Assembly: GCF_012933505.1 (NCBI RefSeq) | Contig: NZ_JABBNB010000027.1 | Span: 1 to 64,000 of the forward strand | Length of the DNA: 64,000 bases | Origin: Gordonia asplenii | GTDB taxonomy: Bacteria > Actinomycetota > Actinomycetes > Mycobacteriales > Mycobacteriaceae | Reading direction: 5' to 3' | In this document: positions 7,976 to 16,698 of the stretch, one piece after another | Layout of the letters: each line of letters opens with the position of its first letter | Position numbering within the stretch: the first letter of the stretch is position 1 | The notes under the pieces: model-generated | Seen by the model: the letters and a program-made list of their open reading frames with translations, nothing else | Databases searched by the model: none | Told to the model about the DNA's origin: nothing | Translations under genes and position numbers: made by a program

Positions 7976-8793
7976 AGGGGCGGGTCCTGGTCACCAACGA
8001 CGACGGCGTCGCGAGCCCGGGTGTCTTCGCCCTCGCCGAGGCCGCCCAAACGGCCGGCTACGACGTCGTGGTCGCGGCACCCCGCATACAGTCGAGCGGG
8101 AGCGCCGCTGGACTGTGGCGCGACCCCGACGCCTCGCCGGTCGTCACGGCGTCGAGGGTCGACGGCTTCGCCAACGACGTCCTCACCATCGCCGCACACC
8201 CCGGGCTGATCGCGCTGCTGGCGATGACCGGACAGCTGGGCCCGATACCGGACATGGTGTTGTCGGGAATCAACGACGCTTCCAATCTCGGCTCGGGCGT
8301 GCTGCACTCCGGAACCGCGGGAGCGGCGATCGTCGCCGCCGCACACGGCGCCGCGGCCGCAGCCGTATCGCTGTACTGCGACGACGTACCCGACGAAGCG
8401 CCGAGACACTGGGCCGCGGCGGTCGGTGTCGTCGCCGACGTCATCGACGAGATCGCCGACAGTCCGCGCGGCGCGGCGTTCAACATCAACGTCCCCAACG
8501 CGGCGTCGATCGACCGGCCGCTGACCCAGGCGGTGTGGAGTCCGGCGGGATGTGTGCCGACGCTGGTCCCATTCATCCAGCGGTTCCACGACGCGAACGG
8601 GACGCACCTGCGGGATCCGGACATCATTCGACGCCCCGGCACCGACATCGCCCTCGTCGAAGCCGGCTTTCCGACGGTTTCGGTGCTTCGGGTCAGCGGC
8701 GCCGAGACGGTGCCGTGGGCGAGTCCGGCACGTCAGATTCCACAACCGACAACAACTGATCAGGAGTCATCATGGCAAGCGCAGTGGGGATGA
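7972..8793 (+). CDS. SurE-family 5'-nucleotidase/phosphatase
   Basis: 273 residues with SurE signatures: VTNDDG near residue 9 (metal-binding aspartates), SGINDASNLG, and HSGTAGAA. SurE proteins remove phosphate from nucleoside monophosphates and some other phosphoesters using a divalent metal. This is a diverged member, since many surrounding positions differ from housekeeping SurE. It is coupled to the HAD gene by ATGA, and its last 22 nt overlap the BMC-H start. Being inside a BMC operon suggests a specific phosphatase step, or recycling of AMP produced by a dikinase or ligase; both are inference. Confidence 0.85.
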   Translation: MKGRVLVTNDDGVASPGVFALAEAAQTAGYDVVVAAPRIQSSGSAAGLWRDPDASPVVTASRVDGFANDVLTIAAHPGLIALLAMTGQLGPIPDMVLSGINDASNLGSGVLHSGTAGAAIVAAAHGAAAAAVSLYCDDVPDEAPRHWAAAVGVVADVIDEIADSPRGAAFNINVPNAASIDRPLTQAVWSPAGCVPTLVPFIQRFHDANGTHLRDPDIIRRPGTDIALVEAGFPTVSVLRVSGAETVPWASPARQIPQPTTTDQESSWQAQWG

Positions 8794-9053
8794 TCGAATG
8801 CCGCGGCCTCATCGGAGCGATCGAAGCGGGTGACGCGATGGTGAAGGCGGCGAACGTGACGCTCGACGGATGCCGGGCGCTGCGAAACGGGCAGGTCACG
8901 GTCCTCGTACACGGTGACGTCGGGGCGGTTCAGGCAGCCGTCGAGGCAGGCCGCGTCGCAGCGTCGGCAGTGGGCGAACTGTACGCATCGCACGTGATCC
9001 CGCGCCCGCATCCCGAGGCCGAGGTCGTCATCGACGAGTCGTTCCCTTCCTAA
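8772..9053 (+). CDS. Microcompartment shell protein, hexamer-forming BMC-H (copy 2)
   Basis: 93 residues, a single BMC domain: MIECRGLIGAIEAGDAMVKA, then GQVTVLVHGDVGAVQAA and SHVIPRPHPE. It is a clear paralogue of the BMC-H at 5118 but with a different pore-region sequence (DGCRALRNGQ against VGHREIGGGL). AGGAG lies 5 nt before the ATG, inside the end of surE, which fixes the start despite the 22-nt overlap. It is the last gene of the plus arm. Confidence 0.93.
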   Translation: MASAVGMIECRGLIGAIEAGDAMVKAANVTLDGCRALRNGQVTVLVHGDVGAVQAAVEAGRVAASAVGELYASHVIPRPHPEAEVVIDESFPS

Positions 9054-9202
9054 CTAACCGGCGCAGCCGAGTCGACACCCCGTGTGACCTATCGCCGGGT
9101 GATCATTTCTGACGTCACCCGCGCCGAGGAATAGACTTGCGCCGACAGACAGCCGACGACGGCACGCACCGCGACGCCGGACACACTTGTGAGAGTTGAG
9201 CG

Positions 9203-10816
9203 ATGACGCCCACGGATCATCCCGACCTGCGCCCGGAGATCGCGCTGGGTTGGCGACGGTCGGAAATGAGCGGGCTCGACCCGGGCATGGAGGTCAGGGA
9301 GTCTCAGCTGTTCGACGTCGATCGCCACAGTCGGCTGCTGCGTGCGGCCCAGCCGGTGCTGACGAGCATGGTCTCCGAGCTCAACGACACCCGCTTCTCA
9401 GTGCTGCTGGCCGACCATTCGGCCAAGATCGTCGACCGCCGGCTGAGCAATCGGAGCCTTCACCGGCACCTGGACCAGGTCAAGGCGATCCCCGGCGCGC
9501 AGTACCTCGAAGAATTCAGCGGCACCAACTCGCTCGCCACCGCCTTCGAATTGCGCAAGCCGATCGCGGTCGCCGGGGACGAGCACTATCTGGAGGCGCT
9601 GCGCGTCTTCTGCTGCTACGGCGCGCCGATCATTCATCCGATCACGCGCCGGCTGGAGGGGGTACTCGATGTGACCGGTCCGGTCGCCGATCAGAGCGAC
9701 CTGCTCGGACCGTTCCTGATGCGTGCCGTCCGTGACATCGGCCAACGACTGCAGGAAGGCTCCAAACTCAGTGAGCAGCGGCTGTTCGCCGAATTCCAAG
9801 CCGAGTCCGCACGCAGCAAGTCGGCGATCGTCTTGTTCGGCGAGAACCTGGCGCTGAGCAACGCCGCGGCGATGGACCTGATCAGCAGCGAGGACAATGC
9901 GCTGCTGCGCACGCTGGCCGGCGAACTCGGCAACACCGGCACAGAGTTGGTGCGATCGGTCGCCCTGACGTCGGGCCGCGAGGTGGACATCCGCGCGCGG
10001 CTGGTGGCCCAGAGCCGCGACGGAGTGATCATCGAGGTCGTTCCACACAAGTCGGCGCGCATGACGTCGTCGGCGCCCGCTGCACCGGTTCTCCGCGGTC
10101 GCGTCGTGTCCGTGGTGGGCGCTCCCGGAACGGGCAAGACCACCAGGGCCGGTGAGATCGCCGGCCCCGACGCCGTTCTCGTCGACCTGGCCGTCGACGT
10201 ACCCGATTCGACATGGAAGGCTGCGGTCACTCGGTGGGCCCGCGACGCCTCCGCACTGGTCGTCGACAATCTGCACCTAGCCGACACGACGACGGCGGCG
10301 TTCCTGCGTTCGGCACTGCGGGCGGCAAGCGGAACCGTCGTTCTGGTGTCGTCGCTCGACGACCTGCCCGACGACCACCGTGCGCTGCTGGCCTGCGCCG
10401 ACGAGCAGGAAGAACTGCCGCTGCTCCGCGACCGTGGCACGTCGTTCCCCACAACCGTCCAACGACTGGTCGCGGCGATCGCCGCCGACCGGGACCCCTC
10501 GCGTCGAGTGCGCGTGACACCGTCGGCGATGGCGGTGCTCGCCACACAGGACTGGCCGGGAAATCTGACCGAGCTGGACAAGGTTCTGCGGACGGCGCTC
10601 GGGCGCGCGCTGGGCGACGTCACCGTCGAAGATCTACCACCTCGATATCGGCTGCAACCGTCGCGCACGACGACGCCCCTCGAACGGGCCGAGCGGGCAA
10701 CCATCGTCGCCGTGCTCGCCGAGACCGGCGGCAACAAAGCGGCCGCGGCGGCGGCCTTGGGGATCGGTCGGAACACGCTGTACCAGCGGCTTCGCTACCA
10801 CCACATCGAGGCCTGA
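9203..10816 (+). CDS. GAF/AAA/Fis-type transcriptional activator (AcoR-like)
   Basis: 537 residues. The N-terminal part (1-190) is AcoR/GAF-like, with NDTRFSVLLAD and the conserved GTNSLATA segment. The middle has a Walker A motif GAPGTGKTT near residue 313 and a shrunken AAA domain in which I see no GAFTGA loop. The C-terminus is a Fis-type helix-turn-helix ending in GIGRNTLYQRL. Similar proteins (AcoR, MimR) switch on alcohol, ketone or alkane pathways in actinobacteria, which lack sigma-54, so activation must work differently from enterobacterial examples. It lies between the BMC arm and the ALDH/ligase/dikinase operon and is the likely regulator of both. Confidence 0.85.
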   Translation: MTPTDHPDLRPEIALGWRRSEMSGLDPGMEVRESQLFDVDRHSRLLRAAQPVLTSMVSELNDTRFSVLLADHSAKIVDRRLSNRSLHRHLDQVKAIPGAQYLEEFSGTNSLATAFELRKPIAVAGDEHYLEALRVFCCYGAPIIHPITRRLEGVLDVTGPVADQSDLLGPFLMRAVRDIGQRLQEGSKLSEQRLFAEFQAESARSKSAIVLFGENLALSNAAAMDLISSEDNALLRTLAGELGNTGTELVRSVALTSGREVDIRARLVAQSRDGVIIEVVPHKSARMTSSAPAAPVLRGRVVSVVGAPGTGKTTRAGEIAGPDAVLVDLAVDVPDSTWKAAVTRWARDASALVVDNLHLADTTTAAFLRSALRAASGTVVLVSSLDDLPDDHRALLACADEQEELPLLRDRGTSFPTTVQRLVAAIAADRDPSRRVRVTPSAMAVLATQDWPGNLTELDKVLRTALGRALGDVTVEDLPPRYRLQPSRTTTPLERAERATIVAVLAETGGNKAAAAAALGIGRNTLYQRLRYHHIEA

Positions 10817-10848
10817 CCCGCGCGGGAGCGAGCCTGCGCCGCAGCGCC

Positions 10849-10871
10849 GAGTGTTCGAGATCGGAACACTC
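10849..10871. promoter_or_regulatory. Candidate activator-binding inverted repeat upstream of the ALDH operon
   Basis: GAGTGTTC and GAACACTC form a perfect 8-bp inverted repeat separated by 7 nt, about 100 bp before the aldehyde dehydrogenase start and just after the regulator gene. The TGTTC-N7-GAACA shape resembles the TGT...ACA sites known for AcoR-type activators, so I infer that the adjacent Fis-type regulator binds here. Confidence 0.5.
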
Positions 10872-10971
10872 ACCGGGCCGCGAAACCGGAAAAGTGATGG
10901 GTGCCATATTCATCGGGCGATGTGGCCGCATGCACCGCGCATGCCCACTCGCCCCCGCGAGAAGGACCCCG

Positions 10972-12414
10972 ATGAGCACCCCAGTAGACGTCGAATACAC
11001 GCACACCATCGCCGGTGAACGCCGGCAGTCACCGACCACCGCGCCGGTCTTCAACCCGGCGACCGGCGAGCCGATCGCACAGGCGCCGGTTGCCACGCGC
11101 GCCGACCTCGATGAGGCGGTCGCCGCTGCCAAAGCTGCGTTCCCCGCCTGGTCGGCCACTCCCCTGCACGAGCGGCAGGCGATCGTCTCGGCGATCGGCG
11201 ACCGCATGGAAGAACACGCCGAAGAGTTCCTCGACCTGCTCACCGCCGAACAGGGCAAGCCACGGGCGATGGCGGAGTGGGAGGTCTACGGCAGCATCGC
11301 CTGGTTCCGCGAGATCGCCAAACAGGAACTGCCCGAAGAGGTTCTGGAAGACTCACCGCAGCGTCGCGTGATCAGCAGGCACACCCCGCTCGGCGTGGTC
11401 GGGGCGATCGTGCCCTGGAACTTCCCGATCCTGCTGGCCGTCTGGAAGATCGCGCCCGCCTTGGTGACCGGCAACACCATCATCGTCAAACCGTCACCGT
11501 TCACCCCACTGTGCGACCTGAGACTCGTCGAACTCGTCCAGGATCTGCTGCCGGCGGGTGTGCTGAGCGCCCTGTCCGGCGACGACGAACTGGGCAAGTG
11601 GATCACCGGCCACGAGGACATCGCGAAGATCGCCTTCACCGGCAGCACCGAGACCGGCAAGCACGTGATGGCATCGGCCGCGGGCACCCTGAAGCGGCTG
11701 ACGCTGGAACTCGGCGGCAACGACCCGGCCATCGTGCTACCCGACGTCGACCCCAAAAAGGTTGCGCCCCAGATCTTCTGGGCCGCGTTCCAGAACAACG
11801 CACAGTTCTGCAACGCCGCCAAGCGCATCTACATCCACGATGACGTCTACGACGCCGTCCGCGATGAACTCGTCGAATTCGCCAAGACCATAGTCGTCGG
11901 CGACGGCGCGCTGCCCGACACCCAGTTGGGCCCGATCCAGAACAAGCCCCAATTGGAGAAGGTCACCGAGTACTTCGACGACTGCAAGTCCAACGGCTAC
12001 ACCTTCGCACTCGGCGGTGAGATCGACGCCGACGCCCAGGGCTGGTTCGTACCGGTCACGCTCGTCGACAATCCGCCGGAGGACTCCCGGTTGGTCGCCG
12101 AAGAACCGTTCGGCCCGATACTTCCGCTGCTCAAGTGGTCCGACGAGAACGACGTCGTCGCGCGCGCGAACGACACGCTGTGGGGGCTCGGCGCGACCGT
12201 GTGGGGCGATGATCTGGAGGCGGTCGAACGCATCGGCCGTCGCCTCGAGGCAGGCACCGTGTGGCTGAACGAAGTTCACGAGTACTCGCCGCACCAGGTC
12301 TTCGGCGGCCACAAGCAATCGGGCATCGGCGCCGAGAACTCACTGCACGGGCTGGCCGAATACACCAACCACCAGACGGTGTGCCTCAACCGCACCCCCG
12401 GTTCGGTGGCCTGA
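10972..12414 (+). CDS. NAD(P)-dependent aldehyde dehydrogenase
   Basis: 480 residues, normal for the ALDH superfamily. Visible are PWNFP near 148, the FTGSTETGK cofactor motif near 222, general base E246 in LELGGND, catalytic C280 in NNAQFC, and EEPFGPILP. It oxidises an aldehyde to the free acid without CoA, unlike the BMC enzyme at 3673. It starts an operon: the acyl-CoA synthetase begins 3 nt after its stop and could activate the acid produced. The ATG was chosen for the family start and for the preceding GAAGGA. Confidence 0.88.
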   Translation: MSTPVDVEYTHTIAGERRQSPTTAPVFNPATGEPIAQAPVATRADLDEAVAAAKAAFPAWSATPLHERQAIVSAIGDRMEEHAEEFLDLLTAEQGKPRAMAEWEVYGSIAWFREIAKQELPEEVLEDSPQRRVISRHTPLGVVGAIVPWNFPILLAVWKIAPALVTGNTIIVKPSPFTPLCDLRLVELVQDLLPAGVLSALSGDDELGKWITGHEDIAKIAFTGSTETGKHVMASAAGTLKRLTLELGGNDPAIVLPDVDPKKVAPQIFWAAFQNNAQFCNAAKRIYIHDDVYDAVRDELVEFAKTIVVGDGALPDTQLGPIQNKPQLEKVTEYFDDCKSNGYTFALGGEIDADAQGWFVPVTLVDNPPEDSRLVAEEPFGPILPLLKWSDENDVVARANDTLWGLGATVWGDDLEAVERIGRRLEAGTVWLNEVHEYSPHQVFGGHKQSGIGAENSLHGLAEYTNHQTVCLNRTPGSVA

Positions 12415-12417
12415 GCG

Positions 12418-13983
12418 ATGACGGCCCCTCGCCCCGCGGTCAGCCTCGCCGAGGTGCTGCCGTGGGCAGCGCATCGCTCACCCGACCATGTCGCGCTGGT
12501 GACCTCAACAAGGACGCTGACGTACTCCGAGCTGGATAGTCTGTCCAACCGGGTCGCCGCAGCGCTGCGTGCCCGCGGCTTCGAGCCCGGCGACGTCGTT
12601 TCGCTGTTCGCCCAGAACAGCTGGCAGTGGATCGCCGCCTATCACGGCATCCTCAAGGCGGGTGCCGTCGTCAATCCGGTGAACGTCATGCTGACGGGCC
12701 CGGAGCTGCGGTACGTCCTCGACGACTGCGGGGCGAGGGGCCTGTTCATCGGAACAGCAGAACACGAGCGCGTCGGTGCGCAGCTGCGCGACGTCGACCT
12801 GCTCACGACCGTGACACTCGACGACGCGTTCGATCGGTTCGTCGAGCACGCGAGCAGCGCCGCGATCCCACCGGTCGATCGTCGACCGCGAGACCTGGGC
12901 AGTATCGGCTACACCTCCGGCACCACCGGCCACCCCAAGGGCGCCATGCAGTCCCTCGAATCGGTGCTGCTGAACTGTGCGCACACCGCGACGATGCACG
13001 GGAAGACCAGTGCCGACGTCGTCCTGTCCGCCTTGCCCGCGGCCCACGTCTACGGCAACGTCGTCGTCAACGGCACATTCCTCGCCGGCGGCACCGTCGT
13101 GTTGATGGAGCGGTTCGACGCCGATCGGGCCCTCGAGTTGATCACCGAGCACGGTGTGACCGTCATCGAGGGCGTTCCCGCCATGTACTCGATGCTGCTG
13201 TGCGCCCCTGACCTCGAGGGCACCGACCTCACCGGGATTCGAGTGTCAACTGTTGGGGGACAGACCTTTTCACGCGTGATCATCGACAAGTGGGAGCGTC
13301 TCACGGGCGCCCCGCTGCTCGAGCTGTGGGGAATGACCGAGTTGTCCGGCCTGGGCACCACGCACAGTGTGTACGCGCCCGGGTGCCCCGGCTCGATCGG
13401 CGTGTCGCTGCCGGGCTCACAGATCGTCGTCGCACCGACAGACGGGTCGGTCATCCCCTTACCACCGGGCGAACCGGGTGAACTCCTCGTCCGCGGGCCG
13501 TTGGTGATGCTGGGCTACTACGGCATGCGAGAGGCGACGGCCCAAGCCCTCACCGACGACGGCTGGCTGCGCACGGGCGACGTCGCCTACCTCGACGATT
13601 CGGGCCACGCGTTCATCGTCGACCGTCTCAAAGACATGATCATCACCGGCGGCTACAACGTCTACCCGGCGGAGATCGAACGTGTCGTGGCCGAGCATCC
13701 CGACGTGGCGATGGTCGCTGTCGGACGTCGGCCCGATCCCGTCAAAGGTGAGATCGCGGTCGCCTACGTCGTGTTGCGGGCGGGCGCCGACGCCGACCGC
13801 GACTCGATCTCGGCATTCTGCACGGAGCGTCTCGCCGCGTACAAGCGGCCCCGCGACGTCGTCTTCGTCGACGCCCTGCCGACGACGTCGTCGGGCAAAC
13901 TACTGCGCCGCAAGCTGAGCGACCTCGACCCTGCGGCTGCCGTCGCACCATCCACCGCAGCACTATCCACCGCAGATAGGTGA
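12418..13983 (+). CDS. Acyl-CoA synthetase (AMP-binding family)
   Basis: 521 residues with the adenylate-forming signatures: phosphate loop YTSGTTGHPKG near 162, LWGMTELSG near 300, GWLRTGDVAYLD, and the C-terminal catalytic lysine region TTSSGKLLRRKL. It uses ATP to make acyl-AMP and then acyl-CoA, releasing AMP and pyrophosphate. It lies directly behind the aldehyde dehydrogenase, so a pathway aldehyde to acid to acyl-CoA outside the shell is plausible. Substrate length cannot be read from the sequence. Confidence 0.87.
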   Translation: MTAPRPAVSLAEVLPWAAHRSPDHVALVTSTRTLTYSELDSLSNRVAAALRARGFEPGDVVSLFAQNSWQWIAAYHGILKAGAVVNPVNVMLTGPELRYVLDDCGARGLFIGTAEHERVGAQLRDVDLLTTVTLDDAFDRFVEHASSAAIPPVDRRPRDLGSIGYTSGTTGHPKGAMQSLESVLLNCAHTATMHGKTSADVVLSALPAAHVYGNVVVNGTFLAGGTVVLMERFDADRALELITEHGVTVIEGVPAMYSMLLCAPDLEGTDLTGIRVSTVGGQTFSRVIIDKWERLTGAPLLELWGMTELSGLGTTHSVYAPGCPGSIGVSLPGSQIVVAPTDGSVIPLPPGEPGELLVRGPLVMLGYYGMREATAQALTDDGWLRTGDVAYLDDSGHAFIVDRLKDMIITGGYNVYPAEIERVVAEHPDVAMVAVGRRPDPVKGEIAVAYVVLRAGADADRDSISAFCTERLAAYKRPRDVVFVDALPTTSSGKLLRRKLSDLDPAAAVAPSTAALSTADR

Positions 13984-14094
13984 CCCCGCCCAAGTCTGTC
14001 TCGACGGCGAGTGCGCCACAGCACACTCACCGAGCAATGTGAGCTACGGAACATCACAGGCCGGCTGGCTCCGGCAACAGCAAAGGGAGATTCC

Positions 14095-14511
14095 ATGACG
14101 ACAGCAGTCGCAGAAGGCTACAACGCTTTCGAAACATCGAAGGTGCCGACCGGCGAGGTCAAGTACCTCGACTCACCGCAGGATGTCATCGAGGTCGTGC
14201 AGTCCGGCCGACTCGGCGACTACATCCTGCTGGTACGCGGTGGCACCACCACGTTCCTCACGCCCGCGCTGACCATGGGCGCGATCGGCGTGATCACCAT
14301 GTCCGGCGCGCCGGAGTCGCATCTGGGAATCCTGTCTCGCGAGTTCCAGATCCCGTGTGTGATGACCGCATACCTCACCGACAGCGCCTCCCGGTACGAG
14401 GTCGGCAACACCGACGAGGCGCACTTCGTCGAGATCACCGAGGCACTCGTCGGCAAGAAGGTCCAGTTGCACTGCGACGACGCCGAAACCGGCCGCGTGA
14501 GCCTGGTCTGA
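14095..14511 (+). CDS. Free-standing PEP-utiliser phosphohistidine (swivel) domain protein
   Basis: 138 residues. GVITMSGAPESHLGILSRE matches the mobile domain of PEP synthase and PPDK, in which the histidine (here H76) carries the phosphoryl group between active sites. The ATP-grasp and PEP domains are absent, so it must act as a subunit. The ATG at 14095 follows AAGGGAGA; longer read-through to 14011 is unlikely. It begins a compact set with the 478-residue, 206-residue and dikinase-like genes. Phenylphosphate synthase and the CreHI p-cresol kinase are known split relatives of PEP synthase, but the subunit layout here differs. Confidence 0.8.
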   Translation: MTTAVAEGYNAFETSKVPTGEVKYLDSPQDVIEVVQSGRLGDYILLVRGGTTTFLTPALTMGAIGVITMSGAPESHLGILSREFQIPCVMTAYLTDSASRYEVGNTDEAHFVEITEALVGKKVQLHCDDAETGRVSLV

Positions 14512-14538
14512 GACACCGAAGACATCGAAAGGAACTCC

Positions 14539-15975
14539 ATGAGCATTCAAGCCGAGTCCGGCGCCAAAGCAACATACAAGCAGCGATACGAACCCGAGGA
14601 CAACGGCCTGCGCTTTCAGGACTTGACCTTCGAGGGGAACTTCGTCGGTCTGGAACCGGTCACCGACGGCATCCTCGGTGACAAGATGATGCGGTCCCGC
14701 GCGAAGAGCAAGGTGCTGGAGAAGGTCACCAAGGAAGACGTCCTCACCGACCAGTTCACCCTTGACGAACTCAACGACCTCAACAACTACCTCGCCTGGA
14801 ACATCTGGGACACACTCGTCATGCGCGCCACCGAAGGCGTTTCGGGCATGATTCCGCGCCAGGAATACGAGATCCTCGCCTTCATGCACGAGTTCTACCG
14901 GTGGCCGGAGTTCCTGCGCCTGGCCACCGATACCGTTGGCGCACAAGGACTTCTCGACATCGGTGCGTCAGCACGCCGAGAGGTCGGCACCAAGGTCAAC
15001 TCGGTGCACGACTGGTGTATCGGCGCGGTCGGATTCGGTATGGGTCGATGCGGGCTGCTCGCCCTCGAAGCGATCGGACCCGACGAGTACGTCGAAGAGT
15101 CCAACACGATGCTGAAGTTCATGCAGCGGATCCTGTGGGGAAAGCGGCAGGACGGTTTCATCCTCAACTCCCAGGACCGCTACCGCTGCGCCATCCACGA
15201 CGATGACTTCCTGGCGACCCTGACCAACCAGTTGACGCCGCTGGAAGAGGGCGGACCCGACCACAGCGCCTTCACCCGCTTCAACGCCGCAACCGAGCTG
15301 CTGGCGTTCCTGCAGCACTTCGACAACCGCCTCGGGCTCGGCGACACCGGCCCGTACGAGCTGCCCAACGGAAATCTGCTCATCCTGCGCGACCTCTTCG
15401 TCAACGAACCGATCTACCACTGGTCGGACGTCTGCGAAGACGCCGGACTGCCCTACTCGTACACCATCGCCATCGAAATCGACCCGAATGCCATGGGGCT
15501 GCAGGAGATTCGCGTCAACGACATCTCCACCACGTTCACCCGGCCGAAGAACTACATCCCGGCCATCGTCGGCGGCGCGGTCTTCGCCCGCGAGAAGCAC
15601 GACAGCCCGATGAGCGAGCTGCGGTCGTTGAGCATCAGCGACCTGGCGGGCGAACTGCCGAAGGTGCAGGATGCGACGCTCAAGCTGTATCGCAAGATCT
15701 CGCGCATGTGCCGACGCGACCTGATCTGGTCGGGACACTATGTGTACTACGTCGACATGATCCTGCCGTATCTGCGCAGAGCAGGCGTCTACGAGAAGTG
15801 CTGCACCGACCTGCAGATGTGGGAAGTGGACCAGCGCGTCGCCAACTACTACTACGACATCACCAAGCGCGGCTTCGCGCAGGAGGTCGTGCCGCAGAAG
15901 ATCTTCTCCGGTCGTGGATACCTCCCCTTCGGCGAGGGCGCCGACCTGCGCGCGTCGAAGTACAAGTGGCTCTGA
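14539..15975 (+). CDS. Conserved protein of unknown function in the dikinase-like gene set
   Basis: 478 residues that I do not recognise. It is soluble, acidic and rich in aromatic residues (WNIWDTL, RWPEFLRL, GHYVYYVDM, NYYYDIT) and in cysteine, with no signal peptide or transmembrane segment. The C-terminal half (about 300-478) has a plausible alpha/beta pattern. GGAAC lies about 6 nt before the ATG. It sits 27 nt after the swivel-domain gene and 102 nt before the 206-residue gene, so it is probably a subunit of the same enzyme, perhaps the one holding the phosphate acceptor. That role is inference from position only. Confidence 0.75.
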   Translation: MSIQAESGAKATYKQRYEPEDNGLRFQDLTFEGNFVGLEPVTDGILGDKMMRSRAKSKVLEKVTKEDVLTDQFTLDELNDLNNYLAWNIWDTLVMRATEGVSGMIPRQEYEILAFMHEFYRWPEFLRLATDTVGAQGLLDIGASARREVGTKVNSVHDWCIGAVGFGMGRCGLLALEAIGPDEYVEESNTMLKFMQRILWGKRQDGFILNSQDRYRCAIHDDDFLATLTNQLTPLEEGGPDHSAFTRFNAATELLAFLQHFDNRLGLGDTGPYELPNGNLLILRDLFVNEPIYHWSDVCEDAGLPYSYTIAIEIDPNAMGLQEIRVNDISTTFTRPKNYIPAIVGGAVFAREKHDSPMSELRSLSISDLAGELPKVQDATLKLYRKISRMCRRDLIWSGHYVYYVDMILPYLRRAGVYEKCCTDLQMWEVDQRVANYYYDITKRGFAQEVVPQKIFSGRGYLPFGEGADLRASKYKWL

Positions 15976-16009
15976 TCTCGCGGACCACACACTGCTGACA
16001 GCGGCGCGG

Positions 16010-16033
16010 TGGCTCGTATCGATACGAAAGCCA
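16010..16033. other. Intercistronic palindrome
   Basis: CGTATCGATACG is a perfect 12-bp palindrome flanked by TGGCT and AGCCA, in the 102-bp gap between the 478- and 206-residue genes. It could be an RNA hairpin that tunes expression of the downstream subunits, or a protein site. There is no T-run to make it a terminator. Confidence 0.4.
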
Positions 16034-16077
16034 TCCGGGTCACCGCGGCTCGCTGCGCACCTATCCCAAGGAACCCC

Positions 16078-16698
16078 ATGTCCCCAACTCTCTTGGACAA
16101 AGACCTTTACGACGCGCTCAACGCGGTCGCGCTGAAGAAGATGTCCACCGTCGCCGCGGTCGCGGATGTGACGACGCTAGACCTCGCCACCGCTCAGTCG
16201 GCCTTGACCGAACTCGCACAGCGGAATCTCATCGTGCTGGTGGGCGACAACGCGCTGCCCACCGACGACTGCGCGGCAGCACTGGACGACTCCGCGGCCG
16301 CGATCTACGGACCACTCCGCTCGGAACCCGACGTCCTCGCCGTCGCCGACAAGTTCGAAGACGTCAACGCCCGCTTCCTCACCACCATGTCGGCCTGGCA
16401 GCAGGTGGAGGTGGGTGGACGCAAGATCACCAACGATCACACCGACGCCGACTACGACCTCAAGATCATCTCGAAGATCGACCGACTGGTCGCACGGCTC
16501 GCGGGACTGTTGGAGTCCCTCGGCGAGCGGGACTCCCGCTTCCGTATCTACATCACCCGGTTCCGCGACGCGCTGGACAAGGTCGACGCCGGAGACATCG
16601 CGTTCGTCTCCGATCCCACGCGCGACTCGGTGCACAATGTCTGGTTCGAGTTCCACGAGGATCTCCTACGCACCCTCGGCCGGAAGCGAAAGGAATGA
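16078..16698 (+). CDS. Small helical protein of unknown function, dikinase-like set
   Basis: 206 residues, not recognised. Residues 1-60 look like a winged helix (VAAVADVTTLDLATAQSALTELAQRNLIVL). Residues 90-200 are predicted all-helical and strongly charged (KIISKIDRLVARLAGLLESL; TRFRDALDKVD). The ATG follows AAGGA by 5 nt. The stop overlaps the dikinase-like gene start (ATGA), which argues for a stoichiometric partner of that enzyme. A dedicated regulator is the alternative. Confidence 0.75.
   Translation: MSPTLLDKDLYDALNAVALKKMSTVAAVADVTTLDLATAQSALTELAQRNLIVLVGDNALPTDDCAAALDDSAAAIYGPLRSEPDVLAVADKFEDVNARFLTTMSAWQQVEVGGRKITNDHTDADYDLKIISKIDRLVARLAGLLESLGERDSRFRIYITRFRDALDKVDAGDIAFVSDPTRDSVHNVWFEFHEDLLRTLGRKRKE

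Noticed and set aside
575..9053. Assignment as the known RMM (aminopropanol) compartment
   Set aside because: No aminoglycoside-phosphotransferase-type kinase, aminotransferase/phospholyase or amino alcohol dehydrogenase is visible; only the shell types are similar.
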